Below are positions 28,738 to 37,519 of a stretch of DNA of 64,000 bases, one piece after another. Under the pieces are notes generated by a model that did not search any database, was not told the origin of the DNA, and was given only the letters and a program-made list of their open reading frames with translations. Every line of letters starts with the position of its first letter. The first letter of the stretch is position 1. The translations under genes and the position numbers were made by a program. Location: positions 62,001 through 126,000 of the forward strand of contig NZ_JAFFPS010000064.1 in assembly GCF_016919165.1 (NCBI RefSeq), in the 5' to 3' direction. This DNA is from Leptospira chreensis. GTDB lineage: Bacteria; Spirochaetota; Leptospiria; Leptospirales; Leptospiraceae.

Positions 28738-29143
28738 CAAGAGTTTCCCCTTTACTCACTACTTCCGATTTTTGATTGGTCCAAACAATTTTCATCCTCA
28801 CTGCCTTCAGTCGTTCTACTTTTTCAATAACTTCCACAAAACAAGTGATTGTATCTCCAAAATAAACAGGTTTTCGAAACTTGGTTGTGGTTTCTAAAGC
28901 AATAGTTCCAAGACCCGGTAATTTCATTCCAAGAACCGGTGCGAGTAACGATGCCGCAAGTCCCCCATGTGCAATCCTTGTTCCAAAACTAGTGGATTTG
29001 GCATACTCTTCATCTACGTGTAATGGATTAAAATCACCACTGATTCCGGCAAACAGATAGACATCGGTTTCTGTTATGGTTTTGGTAAAGGATGCGGAAT
29101 CACCAATTTGAATTTCTAAAAAACTTTTACCCTTTTGATACAT
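28721..29143 (-). CDS. MaoC-family (R)-hydratase
   Basis: Hot-dog-fold enoyl-CoA hydratase of the MaoC/PhaJ type, 140 residues from the ATG at 29143 with AAGGG upstream. The longer frame from 29200 lacks support and would overlap the kinase more. The catalytic Asp/His motif is GDFNPLHVDEEYA, followed by FGTRIAHGGLAASL. It hydrates 2-enoyl-CoA to (R)-3-hydroxyacyl-CoA. It ends an operon of acyl-CoA ligase, acyl-CoA dehydrogenase and a histidine kinase, fitting a fatty acid role. It overlaps the kinase gene by 17 bp. Confidence 0.87.
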   Translation of the reverse strand: MYQKGKSFLEIQIGDSASFTKTITETDVYLFAGISGDFNPLHVDEEYAKSTSFGTRIAHGGLAASLLAPVLGMKLPGLGTIALETTTKFRKPVYFGDTITCFVEVIEKVERLKAVRMKIVWTNQKSEVVSKGETLVIPPG

Positions 29144-30392
29144 TCGAACTGCCCTTAGGAATGACTTTTTTTGGTGAAAAGGCAAAGTGATAGAATACAC
29201 CTTCGTTTGGTTTTGAGGAACATTCTACTTCGCGCCCATTCATCTGACTGCATAACGAAAAAATAACGGACAATCCTATGGATTCTGCTTTTTTATAATT
29301 CAGTCCCGGTGGAAAACCAATTCCATTGTCTCTGTATTTTAATTCATAATTAAATTTATCAGTAACCACAAAAGAAATTTTGATCAAAGCACCGGTTTTT
29401 CCTGCTGTAAAGGCATGCCGAAAACTATTGGTTAACATTTCTGTGATCATAAGACCCATGGGAATCGCATCGACAATATTAAACTCTAAATGTTGAATAT
29501 CCAACTCAATTTGGATATCGGTTCTCATATACATCAGTTTGATATTTTCCACAAGGCTTGTGATATAATCCACTGAACTAAGTCCTGATAGATTTTTACT
29601 ACTGTATAATTTTTCATGAACGAGGGCAATGGCTTTGATTCGCACAATACTTTGTTCTAAAATATCTGCCGTTTCCGGTGGCGAAGAATACACTTGGAGC
29701 TGCAAAAAAGAAATGACAACCGCTAGATTATTTTTTACCCGATGGTGAACTTCGGTAAGTAAGGTTTCGTTCTCTCGCAAAGAGCTTTCGAGTTTGGACT
29801 GATTTTCCATATAACTCGTCATATCAGTAATGACAGCAACGGCTTTGTTGGCACTCACCTCTTTAGCAGGGATAAAAAGCCTATGTTCCAAGGCCCACTT
29901 GATCTGACCATCTAACATACGAATACGATATAAAAGCCCTGTATGGTTTTCTCGTAGTTGGTTCATCCAAATATTTGTCATCCGCTGTCTATCCGATTCG
30001 TGCACACGTTCAATCAGAAGTTCTGGATGGATGAGAATCTCTTTCGTAGGTATGTCAAAAAGACGAGAGACTTGTTCGCTTAAAAAATCAATTTTCCAAG
30101 TATCTAAATTGAAGACGATCACCGCATCCTCAATCCGTTCCAAAATAACTTGGAATAGCTGGTCGGATTCTATTTTTTCAAAAAGGACTTTTTTCTGCCG
30201 CCGTAACTCTCGAACTAGCAATACGAAAATTATGACTGCCGAGAGGGTGACAAACCCCCAACCCTTAAAACTTTGAATCTCTCGAATGTCTTCTGCCGAT
30301 TGAAATATAAGAGAAATAGTATAGTCTGAAAAATAGATCCAAATATAGCCGAATAACAAATAGAAAAATGCAATTCGGCCAGCGGCTTTCAT
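29127..30392 (-). CDS. PAS-containing histidine kinase, HisKA_2 type
   Basis: A 421-residue sensor kinase. Two membrane helices (about 8-30 and 45-62) with a short periplasmic loop between them are followed by a PAS domain (about 75-195). A HisKA_2 dimerisation helix (LLTEVHHRVKNNLAVVISFL, phospho-His at 216 or 217) and an HATPase_c domain with DNGIGFPPG follow. No response regulator is adjacent. It lies 3 bp after an acyl-CoA dehydrogenase and overlaps MaoC, so it is expressed with fatty acid genes. It may sense a lipid or redox cue, but no evidence shows what it detects. Confidence 0.88.
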   Translation of the reverse strand: MKAAGRIAFFYLLFGYIWIYFSDYTISLIFQSAEDIREIQSFKGWGFVTLSAVIIFVLLVRELRRQKKVLFEKIESDQLFQVILERIEDAVIVFNLDTWKIDFLSEQVSRLFDIPTKEILIHPELLIERVHESDRQRMTNIWMNQLRENHTGLLYRIRMLDGQIKWALEHRLFIPAKEVSANKAVAVITDMTSYMENQSKLESSLRENETLLTEVHHRVKNNLAVVISFLQLQVYSSPPETADILEQSIVRIKAIALVHEKLYSSKNLSGLSSVDYITSLVENIKLMYMRTDIQIELDIQHLEFNIVDAIPMGLMITEMLTNSFRHAFTAGKTGALIKISFVVTDKFNYELKYRDNGIGFPPGLNYKKAESIGLSVIFSLCSQMNGREVECSSKPNEGVFYHFAFSPKKVIPKGSSNVSKG

Positions 30393-30395
30393 TGA

Positions 30396-31970
30396 TTATA
30401 AAAGTTCCTGAAGGGTTTGAAAACGTCCGTGTACAGTTTCTTCAATCGATTTCCCCAATTGGGAATAATGATCCCACAATTGGGTGAGTTCGGAAGGAAC
30501 ATAACTTGTAAGTCTACTGAAGGACATAAGGTACTTCCCCACAAGATAATACGAAAGTAACTTTCGATCCATCAATTTTTCATCCAAAGAATAGTAATCC
30601 GAAGATTTATGTGTATCCATTTCTGACAAAGAAAGGATTACAAAAATGGACAAAACGTCTGCAAAGGCAAATTCAACCGATTGTTGTTTTTTACGGTTTG
30701 GTTCTGTATCCATGGAGAGTATGATCGCAAAGAGTACATTTTGAATTTTGTCTGTAAGGTCAGACTCTGCCGCAAGTCGAGAAAATTCCTTTTGGAATTT
30801 TTCTTTTCCCGGATATAAAGAGGAGATGATGGAACGTTGGATTTCGCTTGTCCCTCCACCAATGGTTCCTAACTTTACATCTCTGTAAAATCTTTCCACG
30901 GCATATTCTTTCATGTATCCATACCCACCAAACAACTGTACGGAATCCTTAGCTACATCTTCCGCAATTTCAGAAGTAATGAGTTTTCCCAAACTACTTT
31001 CTAAAGGAGAAGGGATCCCTGCATCTTTTCGTTCTGCCACCCAATAGATCAACCTTCTTGCTGCTTGGATATAAACCCAGTTGCGAACTAAAATATCACG
31101 CATTCCATAAAAACTAGAAATGGGTTTTCCAAATTGGACCCTTTCATTGGCATACCGAAGGCCTTTCCGAAAACAAAACTCCATAGCTCCGGCAAGTCCT
31201 GCCACAAATACAGTTCTTTCCCACTCTAAAGTTTCCTTACCAATTCGCAAAAACCCAGTGTTCATAGGACCGAGTAAGTTTTCTTTGGGAATGACCATAT
31301 CTTCAAACACGAGTTCGGCGGTCATGGAAGTATGATGCCCGAGTTTTTTCAAAACCTTACTCACCTTAAAACCAGGGGTATGGCTTTCTACAATGAAGGC
31401 AGAAATTCCCATGGGCCCTCTTCCTTTTTCAGAAGTTCTTGCCATCACAACAAACACCTGTCCTACGGGTCCGTTGGTAATGTACATCTTGGTTCCGTTG
31501 AGTTTCCAACCACCGTCCACTTCTTCTGCTTTGGTTAAAAGAGAAGCGGCATCGGATCCGGAAGCCGGTTCTGTTAAGGCAAATCCAGCCATCCATTCTC
31601 CCGTGGAAAGTTTAGGAAGGTATTTGGATTTTTGTTCCTTGGTTCCTTGGAAGATAATGGGCATAGTCCCAATGACCAAATGGGCAACCCAAGATAGTCC
31701 CATTCCGCCATCCAAACATCCAGAAGCAAAGGCATCGGTTGCAATCGAACATTGCAAACAACTTGCTCCCTCACCACCATATTCCGAAGGGATGGTAAGA
31801 CCGGTTAGACCTGCTTTACTAAACTCTTTCCATAAGTCATCAGACCAGATTTCTTTTTCGTCTCTTTCTTCTGCTGATGGAAACACTTTGTCTTCAGAAA
31901 ACTGAAATACGGTATTGTAAAAACTTCTTTCCTCCTCATTTAAATAGGGATTCAGTTTCGGGTGTATCAT
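30396..31970 (-). CDS. Acyl-CoA dehydrogenase, long form
   Basis: FAD-dependent acyl-CoA dehydrogenase of 524 residues. The core (about 1-390) has ALTEPASGSDAASL, KMYITNGPVGQVF and the C-terminal FGGYGYMKEYAVERFYRDVKL with IGGGTSEIQR. About 130 extra residues at the C-terminus are helical and unassigned, as in long FadE-type enzymes. It overlaps the ligase gene by 4 bp (ATGA). It likely works directly after that ligase in fatty acid degradation, with EtfAB as electron acceptor. Confidence 0.9.
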   Translation of the reverse strand: MIHPKLNPYLNEEERSFYNTVFQFSEDKVFPSAEERDEKEIWSDDLWKEFSKAGLTGLTIPSEYGGEGASCLQCSIATDAFASGCLDGGMGLSWVAHLVIGTMPIIFQGTKEQKSKYLPKLSTGEWMAGFALTEPASGSDAASLLTKAEEVDGGWKLNGTKMYITNGPVGQVFVVMARTSEKGRGPMGISAFIVESHTPGFKVSKVLKKLGHHTSMTAELVFEDMVIPKENLLGPMNTGFLRIGKETLEWERTVFVAGLAGAMEFCFRKGLRYANERVQFGKPISSFYGMRDILVRNWVYIQAARRLIYWVAERKDAGIPSPLESSLGKLITSEIAEDVAKDSVQLFGGYGYMKEYAVERFYRDVKLGTIGGGTSEIQRSIISSLYPGKEKFQKEFSRLAAESDLTDKIQNVLFAIILSMDTEPNRKKQQSVEFAFADVLSIFVILSLSEMDTHKSSDYYSLDEKLMDRKLLSYYLVGKYLMSFSRLTSYVPSELTQLWDHYSQLGKSIEETVHGRFQTLQELL

Positions 31971-33868
31971 TCGTAAATTCCTTCAATTTGTTTTGCAAAA
32001 ACTTCAGAAATGACATTTCGTTTCATTTTCAAAGTTCTTGTCATTTCGACATCGGGATCAAAGGGACGAGAAACCACATAGAAGTTGTTAGCTGGCACTG
32101 TTTCAAATCCTTTGAATCCGTTTTCGCGAGAAATAATGCGTGTAATTTCAGTTCGGTACAATTGCCGAACCTTGGGGTTTAGATTCCATTCCCCTGCTTT
32201 TTCCTTGGAAATTCCTTCAATTTTAGCTTCCACAGCTTCGAAGTTCGGGACAATGAGTGCTCCCAAAGTTTTTTTATCATGACCCACAACCATCACTTGG
32301 TCAATGAAGGGAGAAGTAAGAAGTTTGTCTTCGATCGGGATAGGTTCTACGTTTTCCCCACCGATGAGAGCAATGGTGTCTTTCGAACGACCAGCAAAAA
32401 CAAGTTCGTTTCTATGAGAGATCATCATAAGATCCCCTGTATCAAAAAAACCTTCTGCATCAAAAACAACTTGGTTCAATTCCGGACGTTTGTAGTAACC
32501 TTTTAAGATTTGTTTGGATTTGATCCAAAGGGTACCTTTCGCACCGACGGCTGTAACCGTCTTTCCCGTATCATCCTTCAAACGAATTTGGTATCCATCG
32601 ATGGGAATCCCGACTGTTCCTTTGGTTGGTTTGGTGTTGGAACGAATGGAAACTACAGCTGACGTTTCTGTCATTCCATATCCTTCCAAAACTTTCAGTC
32701 CAATGGCAGATAAAAATCCATCCACCACACTAGGAAGTGCTGATCCTGCCGATATACAAATACGAATCCTACCACCTAACGCCTTGTGTATGGCAGAAAA
32801 GATTTTGATACTCAAAAGTTTTAAAGGAGAAAGTAAAATCAAAATAAAGAAGGCATAGGTCCTCTTTACAAACGAAACTAGGAAATTAGGTTTTTTGATT
32901 TCAAATTCAAATCCAAAACACATAGCATAGTAATGGGCCCAAGTGGCTCCAACTTTCAAAAAGAAATGGAATAGTTTTTCTTTGAACCCACCTTCTTTGG
33001 CAACTTTGGCAATGATCCCATTATAAACAGATTCCCAAATTCGAGGGACAGAAGGAAAAATCGTCGGACGAAAATCCCTTAGGTCGTCCTTTAAGGAAGA
33101 CATATTCGATACTAAAAAATCAATCCCAAGAAAGATAGTGGCATATTCAATCGCTCTTTCAAACGCATGCCAAGGAGGAAGTAAACTCACTGCATTGTCA
33201 TTGGAATTCATGTCCAACCTAGAACTGGTATTTCGAATCGCAGTAATCCAACCTTTTTGAGACAACATCACACCTTTTGGATTTCCCGTGGTTCCCGATG
33301 TATAAATTAAAGTAGCCAATGCATCAGCATCGGTTTGCCCCATTCTAGCTTCTAATGTCTGTTTGCCGTCACGGACCCATCTGTCCTTTCCTTTTTTAGC
33401 AACGGAAAGAATGGAATTCTCACCCGTATACAAATCCCCTTGGTCTGTTTCCAAAATAAAAATTTGTTTTAAATGAGGAAGTTCACCTAACAAATCATCA
33501 ATGCGTTTTTTATCCTTGGGTTTTTGGACGACCAAGTATTTGGCTTCCGAATGGTTTAGAATATAAAGAATTTCTTCTCGAACAATGTCTGTTCCGCGAG
33601 GGACGACAACGGCTCCAGAAGTGAGGATGGCGATGTCTGTGCGGAGCCAATTCACAGTGGCATCGCAGAAAAAACCAATTCGATCCCCTACTTCGACACC
33701 GAGTTCGATAAAGCCCAAAGTCAATTGGTCGACAAACTCTTTCAAATCTCCAAAACTGATCCCAGGGAATTCAGTGGCAGACTTTCGTTTCCGAAAGGAA
33801 ACTTTGTTCGGAAGGGTTTCTGCAACGTGGGCCAACGCTTGGTAGAGGTTTTCGTAGTTTTGGATCAT
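31967..33868 (-). CDS. Long-chain fatty acid-CoA ligase
   Basis: AMP-forming acyl-CoA synthetase (FadD/ACSL type), 633 residues from the ATG at 33868, where AAAAGG is 8 nt upstream. The AMP-binding P-loop is LIYTSGTTGNPKGVMLS. The YGMTETSA motif and the hinge FAGRSKDTI also match. The length and the central insertion resemble the eukaryote-like long ACSL form, and the signal is cytoplasmic or peripheral membrane. It starts the operon with acyl-CoA dehydrogenase, histidine kinase and MaoC. It is divergent from the CBS protein gene. Confidence 0.9.
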   Translation of the reverse strand: MIQNYENLYQALAHVAETLPNKVSFRKRKSATEFPGISFGDLKEFVDQLTLGFIELGVEVGDRIGFFCDATVNWLRTDIAILTSGAVVVPRGTDIVREEILYILNHSEAKYLVVQKPKDKKRIDDLLGELPHLKQIFILETDQGDLYTGENSILSVAKKGKDRWVRDGKQTLEARMGQTDADALATLIYTSGTTGNPKGVMLSQKGWITAIRNTSSRLDMNSNDNAVSLLPPWHAFERAIEYATIFLGIDFLVSNMSSLKDDLRDFRPTIFPSVPRIWESVYNGIIAKVAKEGGFKEKLFHFFLKVGATWAHYYAMCFGFEFEIKKPNFLVSFVKRTYAFFILILLSPLKLLSIKIFSAIHKALGGRIRICISAGSALPSVVDGFLSAIGLKVLEGYGMTETSAVVSIRSNTKPTKGTVGIPIDGYQIRLKDDTGKTVTAVGAKGTLWIKSKQILKGYYKRPELNQVVFDAEGFFDTGDLMMISHRNELVFAGRSKDTIALIGGENVEPIPIEDKLLTSPFIDQVMVVGHDKKTLGALIVPNFEAVEAKIEGISKEKAGEWNLNPKVRQLYRTEITRIISRENGFKGFETVPANNFYVVSRPFDPDVEMTRTLKMKRNVISEVFAKQIEGIYE

Positions 33869-33991
33869 GGGTCTTGCCTTTTTCGTATGGGATGGGAATT
33901 CGGAAATGTAGGATGGATAAAAAACCACTGTTCGTTTTTTGCAAGTTTTTTCTTATTTTTGACAAACTTTTCAGAAAGGTAGGGCATAATT

Positions 33992-34591
33992 ATGTTCTTT
34001 TGGATCCATGAGGGGCGAATTTCCCCCAATCTCCCGACCACCCACGCAGATCGGGTGCATAAAATCCATCCGGGAGGCAAAAGTGCTCCGGTTTCTAGCG
34101 AGGGGGACGGCTCCTCCAATGCCCCTCATACTTCTTTTTTACACCGTGCGCCAGGAGATGTTTACAAAGAATCCGCAGGCCAAACTGAAAAAACGGTCTA
34201 TTTCCTCCACGAGATCATGTCGACCCCTGCCCTTTCTCTTCCCTCCACGGAAACGATCACAAATTGTTTGGATTTTATGGTGGAGAAAAAAATCCGCCAC
34301 CTCCCCATCACCAATGAATCAGGGATTCTTGTTGGTTTTGTTTCGGACCGGGACATTCTCGAAAAAAGTAAATCCTATGAAAGGGATTGGACGGTTTCCG
34401 ACATAATGACCAAACGAGTATTAGTTGGATCTCCAGGAGCCGAAATCAGAGGGGTCACACAAGTGCTTTTGGAAGAAAGAATTGGATGTATTCCTGTCGT
34501 AGATGACGATAATCATCCTATTGGGATCATCACTCGATCGGACTTACTCCGTTTGTTACTGAAATATCCAAATTTAAATATTATCGCGTAA
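33992..34591 (+). CDS. CBS-domain pair protein
   Basis: A 199-residue protein. Residues about 72-195 form two CBS domains (SDRDILEKS and TRSDLLRLL mark the ends of each), a regulatory module that binds adenine nucleotides. The first 70 residues are poorly conserved in type and basic-polar. The ATG at 33992 has AGGTAGGG upstream. It is 8 bp from the symporter gene and may modulate transport, as CBS modules commonly do, but that link is inferred only from adjacency. Confidence 0.85.
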   Translation: MFFWIHEGRISPNLPTTHADRVHKIHPGGKSAPVSSEGDGSSNAPHTSFLHRAPGDVYKESAGQTEKTVYFLHEIMSTPALSLPSTETITNCLDFMVEKKIRHLPITNESGILVGFVSDRDILEKSKSYERDWTVSDIMTKRVLVGSPGAEIRGVTQVLLEERIGCIPVVDDDNHPIGIITRSDLLRLLLKYPNLNIIA

Positions 34592-34599
34592 GGAATTTT

Positions 34600-36033
34600 A
34601 TGATCTGGGATGTAATTGTTCTTATTTTTTATTTTATTCTCGTTTTTTATTTTGGATTTCATTTTGCAAAGAACACACAAAAAGAAGAGGACTTCTATCT
34701 TGCGAAAAAAGAAATCCATTGGGTCTTTCTGTTATTGTCTCTTGTGGCAACAGAAACTTCTAGTTTAACTTTTTTAAGCATTCCCTCCTTGTCTTTCAAG
34801 GGAGACTACCGGTTTTTAGAAATTGCTTTTGGGTATTTGATTGGAAGGACGATTGTGGCTCTCTATCTTTTGCCATCGTATTTTTCAGGAAATACAATTT
34901 CTGTTTATGAGTATGTAGGAAATCGTTTTGGAAAATCTCCCCAAAAAACCATCTCCTTCGTATTTACGATTTCCAGACTTCTAGGAGATGGAATTCGATT
35001 GTATGTCAGTTCCCTTCCGATTGCTTTTCTTTTGGAAAGAATGGGACTTGCGTTTTCCCCCGAACTTCTAGGAATCATCGCCCTCACTACCTTAAGTGTT
35101 GTCACCATCATCTATTCTGTTGTGGGAGGATTTCGTGCCATCGTATTCACCGATGTTCTCCAGTGGTTCATTTATATTTTTGGGGGAATTTTTGCTCTCG
35201 GACTACTGATCCATAAATTAAATATTCCTATCTTTGAAGGAATCTCTAGTCTCCAAACTTTGGGAAAATGGAATTTGTTTGTCTTCGATTACCTTCCCGC
35301 AGGAGACAATAGTTACTTTATCGTATTTGCTCTGATCGGGGGGGCTTTTATCTCCATTGGTTCTCATGGCACAGACCTAATGCTTGTACAACGAGTCATT
35401 GCTACCAAGAATTTAGTTTCGGGCCAGAAGATTCTCATTGGAAGTGGGATTGTGGTCCTCCTCCAATTCATCTTGTTTCTCCTGATTGGATCCCTTCTTT
35501 ATCTTTTCTATGCAGGCCAAACCATGGCCCCAGACAAAGTCTTTAGTCAGTTCATTGTGAATGAAGTCCCTTCTCCACTCCTGGGAATCCTTGTGGCTGC
35601 GATTCTTGCCAGTGCCATGTCCACACTCAGCTCCACCATCAATTCCCTCTCTCTCACTTGGGCCCGGGACTGGGGAATGGACCAATGGTTTAGTCCACGC
35701 ACCCTCTCTCTGTTTTTTGGAATCACTCTCTTTATCTCGAGTCTCATTCCTTATTTTCTCATCCAAACCTGGGAAAAAGGGCTTTTGGAAATGGGTCTCA
35801 CGATATTTTCCTATACACTTGGGCCTTCGATTGCGGTTTTCTTTTTGGCGAGAGGAAAAGCGGATTTGCCTGTATCAGGTCTTGTATTTTCCATTTTCTT
35901 CCTAACCAGTATCTTGCTTACTGTAGCCCTTGGACTTGGTTTTCAAATTTCCTTTACCCTTCTCATCCCAATTGGATTTGGAATCCAAATCTTTCTTGTA
36001 CAAATTTCTCGTATTCGAGTTAAAAAAAATTGA
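34600..36033 (+). CDS. Sodium/solute symporter family transporter
   Basis: Member of the SSS (solute:sodium symporter) family, 477 residues with about 13 transmembrane helices. The N-terminus has the family-type DFYLAKKEIHW and TSSLTFLSIPS. Helices 5-6 include VVGGFRAIVFTDVLQ, and the signature SAMSTLSSTINSLS follows later. The substrate (sugar, proline, pantothenate, sialic acid and so on) cannot be deduced. AAGGA gives a good ribosome site 5 nt before the ATG. It is probably cotranscribed with the CBS protein gene. The leu leader region starts immediately downstream. Confidence 0.9.
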   Translation: MIWDVIVLIFYFILVFYFGFHFAKNTQKEEDFYLAKKEIHWVFLLLSLVATETSSLTFLSIPSLSFKGDYRFLEIAFGYLIGRTIVALYLLPSYFSGNTISVYEYVGNRFGKSPQKTISFVFTISRLLGDGIRLYVSSLPIAFLLERMGLAFSPELLGIIALTTLSVVTIIYSVVGGFRAIVFTDVLQWFIYIFGGIFALGLLIHKLNIPIFEGISSLQTLGKWNLFVFDYLPAGDNSYFIVFALIGGAFISIGSHGTDLMLVQRVIATKNLVSGQKILIGSGIVVLLQFILFLLIGSLLYLFYAGQTMAPDKVFSQFIVNEVPSPLLGILVAAILASAMSTLSSTINSLSLTWARDWGMDQWFSPRTLSLFFGITLFISSLIPYFLIQTWEKGLLEMGLTIFSYTLGPSIAVFFLARGKADLPVSGLVFSIFFLTSILLTVALGLGFQISFTLLIPIGFGIQIFLVQISRIRVKKN

Positions 36034-36069
36034 CAGGATCTTCCGTATCCGTTCGTCTAAAGATTAACA

Positions 36070-36120
36070 ATGAAATTATCTGCTAACATTCAGTCACTCC
36101 TCCTCCTCGAACTTTTATAG
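36070..36120 (+). CDS. leuL: Leucine leader peptide of the leuA attenuator
   Basis: A 16-residue ORF, MKLSANIQSLLLLELL, with ATG at 36070 and TAG at 36118-36120. Seven of the 16 residues are leucine. Four are consecutive CTC codons at positions 10-13, followed by GAA, CTT and TTA just before the stop. It lies upstream of an isopropylmalate synthase-like gene and is followed by an intrinsic terminator. This is the layout of a leucine-controlled transcription attenuator: ribosomes stall at the leucine codons when Leu-tRNA is scarce. No strong ribosome site precedes the ATG, which is a weakness. It is too short to be found by ORF calling. Confidence 0.8.
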   Translation: MKLSANIQSLLLLELL

Positions 36121-36130
36121 ATCGAGGGAG
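36098..36130 (+). promoter_or_regulatory. Probable attenuator pause hairpin over the Leu codons
   Basis: CTCCTCGA within the Leu-codon run can pair with TCGAGGGAG at 36122-36130, with one bulge. Such a hairpin would be disrupted by a ribosome stalled on the Leu codons. This would free GGGAG (36126-36130), which can pair with CTCCT (36154-36158) next to the terminator's 5' arm. The alternative fold is short and is proposed from inspection only. Confidence 0.45.
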
Positions 36131-36146
36131 AACGTGCTGTGTGACA

Positions 36147-36180
36147 AAGCCCACTCCTAACCAGGAAGTGGGCTTTTTTT
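36147..36180 (+). terminator. Attenuator terminator before the leuA-like gene
   Basis: AAGCCCACT (36147-36155) pairs perfectly with AGTGGGCTT (36167-36175). Two more C-G pairs extend the stem past a bulged A, and the 3' arm runs into seven T residues. A textbook intrinsic terminator located 26 nt after the leader stop and 50 nt before the leuA-like ATG. Being upstream of the gene, and downstream of a leader peptide, it is best read as an attenuator. Confidence 0.88.
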
Positions 36181-36229
36181 ATTTTTAGTCCTCCTTCCGG
36201 TCAGTAGTGGCAGCGGATTCGGAGGAAAT

Positions 36230-37414
36230 ATGAAACCAAACCAAATTAAAATCCAAGACGTTACCTTACGAGACGGTAACCAAGCTTTGCGAAGACCCTG
36301 GACCTTAGATGAGAAAATCGAAGTCTTTGATTTGCTTGTCGCATTGAATGTAGATGGAATCGAAGTGGGGTTCCCTTCTTCCAATGAAACTGAGTTTGTG
36401 GCAAGTAAGACCTTAGCCAAACGAGCACCAGTCGGAATCCCCATCGCTGGATTGTCACGTGCCAATGAAACAGAAATTGCGAGAACCTGGGAAGCCATTC
36501 AATATGCAAACAAACCCCGAATGCATATTGTGTATCCGGTCAGTGATTTTTCCATTCGCCATGTTTTGAAAATCTCGGAAGCGGAAGTCATTCAGAAGAT
36601 CAGGAAATCTGTTTCATTTGCCCGGTCCATCGTTGGGCCCGACGTAGAAATTCAATTCTCTGGGGAACATTTTGGAGATGCGATCGAGAACTTTTCTTTT
36701 ACTAAAGATGCCTTTCTTGCCGCCATTGAAGCCGGGGCCAATATCATCAACTTACCCAATACAGTCGAACGTTACCGGCCCATGGTATTTGTGAATATGG
36801 TAAAAGAGATGAAAGACTTTATCGGGGACAGAGCCAAGGTTTCTGTGCATACCCACAACGATTTAGGAATGGCAACAGCAACTTCTGTGGAATGTGTGTA
36901 TGTCGGGGCCGAACAAATCGAAGTGGCTTTGAATGGACTTGGAGAGAGAGCAGGGAATACCAATTTGTATGAAACAGCCATCGCCTTACATCAAAATGGT
37001 GAATCTTTAGGAATCAACTTCCAAAGAATTTATCCCACAGCCAAACGCATTGCAGAAATGACAGACATTCCCATTGGAGAAAAAACACCGATTATTGGAG
37101 ATGATATTTTTTCGCACAGATCAGGAATCCATCAAGATGGTGTTGCCAAGACCATAAAACAAACCAAAGGCGCTTACCGAACTTTTTCTCCTGAATTTGT
37201 AGGAAGAAATGATTCCGAAACTATCTCCTTTACCAACCAATCGGGACATAGGGCCATTCAATTTTTATTGGAAAAACGAGGAGTAAGCGTTTCCAACGAA
37301 GAAATCCATAGATTGTTTGAAAGAGCCAAAGCCATTTCCTCCAATGAAAACAACAGAGAAATCACCGAAGGGGAGTTAGTGGATTTAGTCAGTAATTACG
37401 TAACAGCCTCCTGA
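36230..37414 (+). CDS. leuA: 2-isopropylmalate synthase-like protein without regulatory domain
   Basis: DRE-TIM metallolyase of the isopropylmalate/homocitrate/citramalate synthase family. It has 394 residues, against about 520 for standard LeuA. Catalytic-type motifs are VTLRDGNQAL, the metal site SVHTHNDLGMATA, NGLGERAGNTNL and the HRSGIHQDGVAKT loop. The last is of the isopropylmalate type. The C-terminal leucine-binding (allosteric) domain of about 130 residues is missing, so leucine feedback is not expected. A leucine leader and terminator precede it, which would supply control at the RNA level. The ATG has GGAGG 4 nt upstream. Citramalate or homocitrate synthase remain possible, but the leader argues for leucine synthesis. 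Confidence 0.82.
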   Translation: MKPNQIKIQDVTLRDGNQALRRPWTLDEKIEVFDLLVALNVDGIEVGFPSSNETEFVASKTLAKRAPVGIPIAGLSRANETEIARTWEAIQYANKPRMHIVYPVSDFSIRHVLKISEAEVIQKIRKSVSFARSIVGPDVEIQFSGEHFGDAIENFSFTKDAFLAAIEAGANIINLPNTVERYRPMVFVNMVKEMKDFIGDRAKVSVHTHNDLGMATATSVECVYVGAEQIEVALNGLGERAGNTNLYETAIALHQNGESLGINFQRIYPTAKRIAEMTDIPIGEKTPIIGDDIFSHRSGIHQDGVAKTIKQTKGAYRTFSPEFVGRNDSETISFTNQSGHRAIQFLLEKRGVSVSNEEIHRLFERAKAISSNENNREITEGELVDLVSNYVTAS

Positions 37415-37519
37415 ACAAGGGGGGCTTTCGTCCAGAGAATCTTTTACGTGATTCGTATCGAATCATTGACAAATCTTTGTCAATCTGCCATAATTTTGTT
37501 TGGTTTTTCCGGAGGTATC

